Origin: Silene conica
Lineage: Eukaryota; Streptophyta; Magnoliopsida; Caryophyllales; Caryophyllaceae
Assembly: GCA_029255685.2 (NCBI GenBank)
Contig: CM055311.2
Location: 59,795,048-59,859,047 of the forward strand
Reading direction: 5' to 3'
Length of the DNA stretch: 64,000 nt
Part shown: piece by piece, positions 56,198-64,000 of the stretch
Numbering within the stretch: position 1 is the stretch's first letter
How the letters are laid out: every line of letters begins with the position of its first letter
Made by a program: the position numbers and the translations under genes
Notes under the pieces: generated by a model
The model's database searches: none
What the model was told of the DNA's origin: nothing
The model's input: only the letters and a program-made list of their open reading frames with translations

Positions 56198-56424
56198 GTA
56201 AAGAATAGAATGTGTTTATATTGTTTTGCTTGATTACATAGAGACTAGAAGCTGTATATTTATACATAGAAGAGAGACGTTAGACTTCTAATGCTATCCT
56301 AATTAGTAAAATATTGTGCCTAAAATACAGAGGATATTATGGACAGAATATGCTTGATTGAAGCATAATTGATATAGTGTAATATTTGCTGAAAATAAGA
56401 TATTATGAAATCATATCTTTGACA
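56197..56424 (-). repeat. 5' LTR of Copia D
   Basis: It is 228 bp, identical to the other LTR, and is followed on the plus-strand side by the TSD CTTAT. Confidence 0.95.
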
Positions 56425-56429
56425 CTTAT

Positions 56430-57768
56430 TGTACGATCCTCCATGCAGAATTGTACTTAACAACCTGCCATTTTTCAGTGCATACTAAGTCTCATTCACA
56501 ATTTTTTTTTTTTTGTCACAAATTGAATACGGGTAAAGTAATATCCAAGTTGATAGATAAGACAAAAGCAAATTACCTAGGGTAACATTATGCTTTTCTC
56601 TCATTTAACCACTTGAATAATATTTGACTCATCTTCAATTTGTGACGGATATATTCGTCTTCAATCAATATTTGTGTTTTCAGCCTGGTGCCTAGTTTAA
56701 GGCATGACATATTTTTTAAGCCAAAAAACTTTTTAAAGCAAACACTTGTGGCCATTAATTCATTTATGGGATTTCAATAATCTTGATAGTTGATATAAGT
56801 ATATGAAGACACTATATATTCTGAGATGGGTGATGAGACCCCCTAGAAGATATTCTCCATTTTAATTTGGTAGGGCCAATTTGTGTGCCTGTTATGGACA
56901 AACACAAACATAAATTCGTATATGTGAAGTATAAAATTCGTTATAAACTTATGATGTTAGACAGGGCTCTCTCAACAAAAGTGAGGTCCAGTGTAAAAGA
57001 AAATATAAGATGTAAAATTTATAAATTCAAAGAACATTTCATAAAATATAAAATAATAATGCAAATTACAAATTATTTGAATAACGATTTTTTTGAGTAG
57101 TATTTCTCCCTCGAACTTTTATAATCGAAAGTCTCAACAAATTGTCTTTTATGGCAATTGTTGTTAATCCCCTAAGACTCTCTTGAAGATTATTTTTCTA
57201 TCCAACTTTCATAATCGACATTCATAAACGAAATATTAACTATTTTGATATCTTTAAACTCGTAAATATGGAATTTTGTAGACAATTGAAATTGTTGAAA
57301 TTTAGTTGTTTGTCTCTAAAAACGTAAAATTGGATTGATTTGTGAGGAAATTGATTTGAGATAATTATATCATTATATATATATAAGCAAAATGTAAAAG
57401 TGCTGATGTGACGCAATCAGGTTTCAGAATTAGGCTAATGGAGCTCTCTCATTCAACCTCATAATTTCAGTTTTTTTCGACCAATAACGTGAATAATAAC
57501 AGCCATGTCAGCTTCCATTAAATATCAACTTATTAATTAATATTCCAACTGTATAATTACTTAAATTTCACTTTTTTACCTTATTTATCTTTAATTCTTT
57601 CTCTTTCCTAAATCTTATTTTATGTCACTTAATCTTTTTCACCCCTTATATCTTTTTCTACACAAATTCTTACTTAAGACCGACACTATCCGTCTTAAAC
57701 TTAAGACGGATACCATTTTACCTCACAAAATACCCACTCAGAGGAGAGAGGGAAGCACATGGGGTGTC
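56430..57768. other. Intergenic AT-rich region
   Basis: No gene is recognised. A short frame at 56867-57100 has no protein-like features. A perfect 11-bp hairpin, TATCCGTCTTA with TAAGACGGATA around a 4-base loop, lies at 57687-57712 and is preceded by TTAAGACCGACA. Such motifs often mark small repeats but no ends are clear. Confidence 0.5.
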
Positions 57769-58400
57769 TGTTACGCCCTAAAATTAGCATTTTTATAAGC
57801 TAACACGTGGCATCGTCTAAGTGGATAGAGCATGTACATGTGGCATCCAAAGTCAAAGGAAAGCAAGGAGGAAAGTCGTATAGGAAGAAGATTGCACAAG
57901 AAGGAAGGAGGCGGCAAGAACGAGAAAGAGGAAAAGGCCAAAGGAGCCAAGGCTCGAGGATTACCTGAAATGGCCGAACAAGCAGACTCCGTCAGAAAAA
58001 GCGAATAGAAAGAAGAAGCCAAAAGGGGATAGGAGAAGGAAAAAGGATCCGTTGGATGATAGTCTTATCCAACGGTCCATAGAAGAAGAGCCTTATATAA
58101 GTGTAAACTCTGTACATTAGAGGCATTCAATCACACATTGCGCATACATAAGCAATAAGTAAAACCCTAAAAATACTTGTAATACGTTACCTACTCTGAA
58201 GGAGAATTCTAGTAGAAACTTGGAGGAAACCTTCCTCCCGCAGTTTTTCCCTAAGGGGTTTCCTGCGTCATCATTTCCTCGTGTTCTTCCATACTTTTCT
58301 CTTAATCTTTTAGCAATTACATCACCTTAATACACCATAATCTAGGCTTGAAATCATTATAACCTCCATAAATAACCTTAGGTAAATTTTGAACTAAACA
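57769..58400 (+). repeat. 5' LTR of Tat-clade element
   Basis: It starts TGTTACGCCCTAAAATTAGC and ends GAACTAAACA. A promoter-like CCTTATATAAG lies near 58091. The left end is inferred from the TG start because the partner LTR is not in the window. Confidence 0.75.
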
Positions 58401-58403
58401 TTT

Positions 58404-58421
58404 TGGCGCCCACCGTGGGGC
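58404..58421 (+). promoter_or_regulatory. Primer-binding site of Tat-clade element
   Basis: TGGCGCCCACCGTGGGGC lies three bases after the LTR, a form common in Tat-type plant Gypsy elements. Confidence 0.88.
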
Positions 58422-58490
58422 TATAGTGATTATTCAACCCGAAAAAAAAAAAACAAAAAACCCCAAAACTCTTAAGGAAAATCTCTCAAA

Positions 58491-60560
58491 ATGACAAACA
58501 CAACCTCTCAAACAACCTCACAATCCATCCCCGCAGTAGCAGGAGCCACCTCCACCTCTGTAGGGGCTCAGGAAACTCCAGCTCAAGCAGCGGCGGCTCC
58601 CCTCAGCACCAGCACTCCTCAGATGCAGTCAGGCATCGCCAGCGGCGGCACGATGGCCAGCTCAGGCGACACCAGTGGAGACACCCCTACCCCGGCCATG
58701 TGGAAGACCATGATGGAAGGAATCTTCACCCTTCATCAAGCGGTCGACGGCCTGAGGAAGGACAACCAGGAGCTAAGGAAGCTGGCTACCGCGCAGAATC
58801 AACCCCCGCGGGTCAACGAAGGACCAGCCATCGATGCCAGAATCCCAAGGCCTCCCGGGAGCAGAAGCGAGGCCAGAGCCATTCCCAACGAAATAGTCAC
58901 CAGGCTAGACCTCGCAGGGTTAACTCCTTCAGAAAGGATCACTCCCGCAGGATTGGGCTACCTTTCCATCAACCTAGACTCACCGCCGCCGCAAACGGGG
59001 GCCCCAGGTAACAGATCTGTAAGGTTACCCATTAGCACTAACCAACATGGTAATGCAGGACCTTTTTTAACCCCAACCTCAGTCTGGACGCAAGGAGAAT
59101 GATCGTCGGCAAGGCAACCACTTCTGCTGGGGGCTGGTTCATCAGGATACTCCGCTCAACAGGCGCCATCAATAGTCCACACTGTACCGATGAGTCATCA
59201 GGCGCTCAGTCAGCCCACGGTCAGTCAGACCCCAGGAGCGCCAGGGTATGCACCTCCCACTCATACTACCCCTTGGAATTTCGCTAACCCTCTTGCAGGA
59301 CCGAATCCTTGGGAACACCAGTACAAAGAGCTGTGGGACCTAGTCAGCCGCATACCAGGAATGCCAAGGCCCCTGGAGAAAGCGGCCCCAGACAGCTACG
59401 CAGACTCGCCATTCACCCACAACATCGTCTCGGTGGATGTGCCTAAGGGATTCACTCCCCCAAATATGACCAGCTATGATGGAACAGCCGATCCGATAGA
59501 CCACATCAACCAATACAAGCAGAAGATGATGGTGATCACGGCCTCAGGCTCCCTGAAGGAGGCGTGTATGTGTAAAGGGTTTGGGTCCACTCTCTCAGGA
59601 GCCGCCCTCCAATGGTTCGTCACTCTGCCCAACTCCAGCATGTCCAGCTTTGCAGACCTAGTGAACGCGTTCAACCAGCAATTCGCCAGCAGTAGGCGGC
59701 CAGAAAAGCAGAGCAGTGATCTCTACGAGATCCAACAAGGTGATGGAGAGTCCACCAGAGACTACCTGGCCAGATTCAACAAGGAGATGGTATCCATACC
59801 CCATTGCGAGGAGAAGGCTGCCATCCACGCCTTTCGCTGGGGGCTACCACAGGCCTCCGACCTATACAAAGAGCTAACCAAGTGGCCATGCACGGCTTAC
59901 GCTCAGGTTCAGCAAAAGGCGTTGGACGCCATCCGACTGGAAAAGGACGCAGGACCCAGGAGGATCAGTTGTGGCTCTGCTTCCACCAGCAGGAAGGCAC
60001 CAGCAGCAGACAGGCAGGAGAGATCAAAACCCTACAACAGGCCGGTGCATAAGGTTTCTGGGGGAAAAAGCTGGAAGAATGATCCAAACCTGCCGCCAAA
60101 GGTACAGGAGTATGGTTTCACTGTTAATCTTGCAGGACTAATCAAAACACTGAAAGAGTTGGGAGAAAAAGTGAAGTGGCCCAAGAAGCGGGCAGAAGAA
60201 AGAAGTAAAGATGGAAGAGACACCAACCTGAGGTGCGACTTCCATAACGAAGACATCGGGCATACAACCGAAGACTGCATCACCCTCAGAAAAGAGGTCC
60301 GGTATCAGTACGAGCTTGGTAACCTGAACCACATCTTGCCAAAAGGGACCAAGGTGAACGCAACTCGCCAGGTAGCACCCTCTAGCCCTCCTCTCTGCAC
60401 TAGAACTATTAACGTGATAACAGGGGGCTCGGAGCTGTGCGGACTCACCTATTCCGCAGCCAAGAGGCACGCTACCCGAGTTAAAGGAGACAAGCCAGAG
60501 TCCTCGTGCAGGATCAGCGCCCAGGATCTACCAGTCGTCAGCTTCGATGAGACGGACGTA
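58491..60560 (+). pseudogene. Gag region of Tat-clade element
   Basis: It starts MTNTTSQTTSQSIPAVAGA, with an Ala/Ser/Thr-rich N-terminus, then a short coiled region (LRKDNQELRKLA). From about 59400 come the typical Tat Gag blocks (FTPPNMTSYDGTADPIDHIN, GSTLSGAALQWFVTLPN, QGDGESTRDYLARFNKE). A zinc-binding region with CDFHNEDIGHTTEDC is near 60236. The protein would form the particle and bind RNA. It is a fossil with about one break. Confidence 0.85.
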
Positions 60561-61025
60561 GAAGAGGGTGCTGAATACCATGATGACGCCCTGATCATCG
60601 CCCTATCCATAGGGAATTGCAGGGTAAAGAAGATCCTGGTAGACACGGGAAGCTCAGTCAATATCATCATGTTGGAAACGCTGAAGAGCATGGGATTTGG
60701 AGAAGCAGACCTAACCAAAAAGGCGGTTCCGCTGGTGGGATTCAGCGGAGAAACCAAGCATTCACTCGGAGAAATCATGATCCCGACCTACGCCGGAGGA
60801 ATCAACAAGCAGGTGAGGTACCTGGTGATTGACGGTCCCTCCACCTACAACGTCATCCTGGGCAGGCCGTGGATACATGATATGAAAGCCATTCCGTCTT
60901 CATACCATCAGTGCCTCAAGTTCCCTACGCCGTGGGGAGTCCGGACTATAAGAGGAAACCAGGAAGAAGCAAGGAGCTGTTACAAGGTGGCACTCAAACC
61001 CACAGCCACCCCTCCTCCAGCATAG
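60561..61025 (+). CDS. Aspartic protease of Tat-clade element
   Basis: The retropepsin active-site motif ILVDTGSSVNIIML is near 60634. The flap region and VILGRPWIHDMKAIPSSYHQ near 60852 follow, then the typical CLKFPTPWGV. It is fused in frame behind Gag. The frame closes at 61025. Pol continues downstream in the same frame, which makes this the gag-pro/pol boundary, where LTR elements often use recoding or, in Ogre, splicing. Confidence 0.88.
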   Translation, partial: EEGAEYHDDALIIALSIGNCRVKKILVDTGSSVNIIMLETLKSMGFGEADLTKKAVPLVGFSGETKHSLGEIMIPTYAGGINKQVRYLVIDGPSTYNVILGRPWIHDMKAIPSSYHQCLKFPTPWGVRTIRGNQEEARSCYKVALKPTATPPPA

Positions 61026-64000
61026 CAATCACAGGCAAGGCAGGTCAGGGGGACCTATGAAGAACCTCCCCAAGTAGAGGTAGAGGAAATTCCCCTAGAC
61101 CCGCTACACCCAGAGAGGAAGGTACTGGTGGGAGCAGAGTGTACAGGTACCGTTCGTTCAGAACTGTTAAATTTGTTAAAAGCTAACATTGACTGCTTTG
61201 CGTGGTCCCACGAAGACATGGTGGGGATAGACCCAAACATAATCTCACACAGGTTGAGCGTAAGCCCCGGCTACAAGCCGGTCCAACAAAAGAGAAGAAA
61301 ATTTGCCGCGGAGAGAAACCAGGTGATAAACCAGGAAGTGGACGACCTCCTGGCCGCAGGGAAGATCAGAGAAGTAACCTACCCAGAATGGCTATCCAAC
61401 GTGGTGGTAGTCCCCAAAAAGAACGGGAAGTGGAGGGTGTGTGTAGATTTCACCGACCTTAACAAGGCGTGCCCTAAAGATCCATTCCCTCTGCCACACA
61501 TAGATGCAATGGTGGACGCAACAGCAGGCCATGAGATGCTCACGTTCCTGGACGCCTGGAGCGGATACAACCAGATCAAAATGCATCCAGAGGACCAGGA
61601 AAAAACGGCATTCAAGTCTGAAAAAGGTATCTACTGCTATAACGTTATGCCATTCGGTTTAAAAAATGCAGGGTCCACCTATCAGAGGCTGGTGAACATG
61701 ATGTTCAAGGATCAGATTGGTAAAACCATGGAAGTCTACATAGACGACATGGTTGTTAAGTCCAAAGCAGCCAGCCAACACACCCAGCACCTGGAAGAAA
61801 CCTTCAGCATCTTGAGGAAATACCAGATGAAGCTGAATCCCTCCAAATGCACGTTCGGGGTCTCCAGCGGGAAATTCCTGGGGTACATGGTCACGCAAAG
61901 GGGAATTGAGGCGAGTAGCGAGCAGATCAAAGCGCTCCTACAGCTGGAATCCCCCCAAAAGCCGAAAGACGTGCAGAAGCTGACCGGCAGGGTGGCAGCC
62001 CTAAACAGGTTCATCTCCAGATCCTCCGACAGATGCCGACTGTTTTATGACATACTACGAAAAAGCAAGAGATTTGAATGGACGGAAGAGCACGAAAAGG
62101 CGTTCACAGAACTGAAGAAGTACCTCAGCACCCCTCCGCTCCTGTCCAAACCGGAGCAGGGGGAGCCGTTATACTTATACCTGTCAGTAACCGAGGTGGC
62201 GGTAAGCGCAGTGCTGGTACGGGAGCACGAAGGAACCCAGCATCCAGTCTACTACATCAGTAAGTCTCTGCTACCTGCAGAGACCAGGTACACTGCTCCT
62301 GAAAAACTCGTTCTTGCTTTAGTTACAGCCTCGTACAAACTGAGACCTTACTTTGAGTCTAACTCCATATCAGTCTTGACTAGCTACCCCTTAAGACCCA
62401 TATTAAGTAAGCCAGAACTTTCAGGGAGAATGTCCAAATGGTCAGTCCACCTGAGTGGCTACGACCTGAAATTTGAATCAAGGACCGCGATAAAATCGCA
62501 AGCCCTTGCAGACTTTGTCTCTGATTTTAGTCCAGGAATGGAAAGGGAAGCAGCCAAAGAAATCCTACCCCCAGAAATGGACTCTGAAGGAAACTGCTGG
62601 ACGCTGTACGTGGATGGAGCCTCTAACAGCCGGGGAGTAGAGGTAGGAATGGTACTCAGATCCCCTCAGGGAGATATGATCGTGCAGGCGGTACGGTGCG
62701 AGTTCCAAACAACCAACAATGTAGCGGAATATGAGGCCTTGATCCAGGGACTCCAGCTGGCTCTGGACCTCAAGGTCAGATACCTACAGGCGTTCAGCGA
62801 CTCGCAACTCATAGTAAATCACATCAACGGTGAGTATGAAGCTAAAGACCCCAGGATGGCAGCCTACCTGGAGGTAGTCAAAGACAGGAAGGCAAGATTC
62901 ATCACCTTCAAAATAGAGCAAATCCCCAGGGAGCAGAACGCAGAAGCAGACGCGCTGGCTAACCTGGGGGCAACATTCAAGCCAGGAGACGTCTCCTCGA
63001 TCCCCATCACCCACGTGCTGGAACCCTCAACTTCCCAGGAAGACCAAGAAGTTGAAAGCTCCAGCACCCAGTGGGAGGTCGGATTAGGCGTCCTCAGCAA
63101 CACCACGGAGCAACCAGAACGAGAGGATTGGAGGTCACCTTACCAAAAATGGCTGAAGGACGGAACCCTACCAGCGGACAAGAAAGAGGTAAGGGGATTC
63201 AAAATGAAAGCTTCCAGATTCATACTAATAGACGGTGTGTTGTTCAGGAAATCGCTCGCAGGACCCTACCTGAGATGTCTGGGCGATGGAGAGGCGCAGA
63301 CAATTTTGCACGACCTCCACAGCGGAGACTGCGGAAATCATGCAGGGGGCAAGAGCTTATCCAACAAAGCAATCAGAATGGGATACTTCTGGCCAACGAT
63401 ACGAAGAGATGCAGTAGAGCTGGCCAAGAAGTGTGAAGCCTGCCAGAAACACGCCCCTGTCACGCATCAACCTGCTGAACCGCTGCACCCAATCATATCG
63501 CCCTGGCCCTTCATGAAATGGGGGATGGACATCGTAGGACCGCTGCCCAGAGCACCCGGGAACAGAACCTACATGCTCGCACTAACAGATTACTTCTCCA
63601 AGTGGATAGAGGCAGAGGCCTTCCCCCAGGTTACAGAAAATCAGGTGATATCCTTCCTTAAACGAAACATAATCTGCAGATTCGGTATACCTTCTGAAAT
63701 AGTGTGCGACAACGGCTCACAATTCATATCTAACAAAACCGAAGCATTTTGTGCTAGTTGGAATATCACCCTACTAAAAGCTGCTCCCAGGTACCCACAG
63801 ACGAACGGTCAAGCAGAATCCAGCAACAGGATAGTCATGGACAACATGAAAAGAAGACTGGAGGAAGCTGGGGGCAAGTGGGCAGACGAGTTGCCTTTGG
63901 TCCTATGGTCTGATAGGACCACACCAAAGACAGCAACAGGCCAAACCCCCTTCAGCCTGGTGTTTGGGGCAGAAGCTGTCATTCCAGCGGAAGTAAAGGT
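61026..64000 (+). CDS. Pol of Tat-clade element: RT, RNase H, second RNase H, integrase (partial)
   Basis: The RT has WRVCVDFTDLNKACPKDPFP near 61434, YNQIKMHPEDQEKTAF near 61567, YCYNVMPFGLKNAGSTYQRL near 61633 and the active site VYIDDMVVKSK near 61735. The first RNase H spans about 62160-62530 (VREHEGTQHPVYYISKSL, then TAPEKLVLALV). The second spans about 62595-62970 (LYVDGASNSRGVEVGMVL, NNVAEYEALIQGL, NAEADALANLGA). The integrase has its HHCC zinc domain at about 63309-63460 (CEACQKHAP). Core residues lie in KWGMDIVGPLP near 63519, VCDNGSQFIS near 63704 and NGQAESSNR near 63804. I saw no obvious loss in the pieces examined. The end lies outside the window. Confidence 0.9.

Larger units (their letters stand above)
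51719..56424 (-). mobile_element. Copia element D (Ale/Retrofit-like), minus strand, very young
   Basis: LTRs of 228 bp (51719-51946 and 56197-56424) are identical base for base. The TSD CTTAT lies at 51714-51718 and 56425-56429. On the minus strand come primer-binding site, gag, protease, integrase, RT, RNase H and polypurine tract. It is related to Copia C by Gag and Pol wording but lies in the opposite orientation, about 1 kb away. Despite identical LTRs the coding part is broken, with about four breaks. Confidence 0.95.
57769..64000 (+). mobile_element. Tat-clade Gypsy element with dual RNase H, cut by window end
   Basis: The 5' LTR (57769-58400) is followed by the primer-binding site TGGCGCCCACCGTGGGGC, gag, protease, RT, a first RNase H, a second (archaeal-type) RNase H and integrase, which runs off the window. 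Two RNase H domains in that order are diagnostic of the Tat clade (Ogre/Retand and relatives). GC content is higher than in neighbouring repeats. The 3' part and 3' LTR are outside, so age cannot be estimated. The visible part looks nearly whole, with about one break. Confidence 0.93.

Noticed and set aside
57771-58022. Minus-strand frame in the Tat-clade LTR
   Set aside because: Overlaps the LTR start, has no family match, and is explained by LTR sequence.

Overview
This is plant nuclear DNA, almost certainly from a eudicot. It has no intact host gene. It is built from nested LTR retrotransposons (Copia and Gypsy), several DNA transposons and MITEs, two non-LTR retroposon fragments, and one degraded copy of a host gene of the T-complex protein 11 (TCP11) type. 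Primer-binding sites, LTR pairs with 5-bp target-site duplications (TSDs) and hAT ends with 8-bp TSDs fix most boundaries exactly. I cannot name the species. The nesting and the young LTR pairs suggest a heterochromatic, repeat-rich region of a large genome.

Layout. 1-7120: Copia element A, with gag but no recognisable pol; its 5' LTR is cut by the window start. A sits inside an older Ale/Retrofit-like Copia element E, whose right part runs to 10983. 10984-11517: a retroposed sequence with a poly-A tail and TSDs. 11540-12150: a decayed Harbinger-associated Myb/trihelix-like gene. 12152 to about 13850: a partial Tekay-like LTR on the plus strand, split by a hAT MITE (12537-13089). About 14040-14226: one hAT-type end. 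14465-17990: host-derived sequence with TCP11-like exons (16620-17834). About 18030-18289: a CACTA-type transposon end. 18290-35706: a minus-strand Tekay-like chromovirus, split by the young Copia element B (21072-30243, itself holding a Stowaway MITE) and by a 1-kb hAT element (33101-34154). 35707-35880: a LINE fragment. 35952-44194: a young Athila-like element with one gag-protease ORF and no polymerase. 44213-50907: a candidate inverted-repeat DNA element containing a 260-bp duplication of palindrome arrays; Copia C (45524-50755) is inserted in it, and a hAT MITE (48640-49212) is inserted in C. 51719-56424: Copia D on the minus strand with identical LTRs. 57769-64000: a Tat-clade Gypsy element with two RNase H domains, cut by the window end.

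Relationships. A and B share LTR blocks, leader, gag and 3' region, so A looks like a non-autonomous partner of B's lineage. The Athila-like element likewise encodes gag and protease only and would need enzymes from elsewhere.

The most unusual signal is that two unrelated Gypsy lineages carry CpG-rich palindromes with the same core, TCGRCCGA or TCGGYCGA, at about 19-21 bp spacing (two DNA turns). In the chromovirus they lie in the LTR and leader. In the Athila-like element they lie in both LTRs, in the 3' region and inside the gag-protease ORF, where the 21-bp step gives a seven-residue GRPT repeat.
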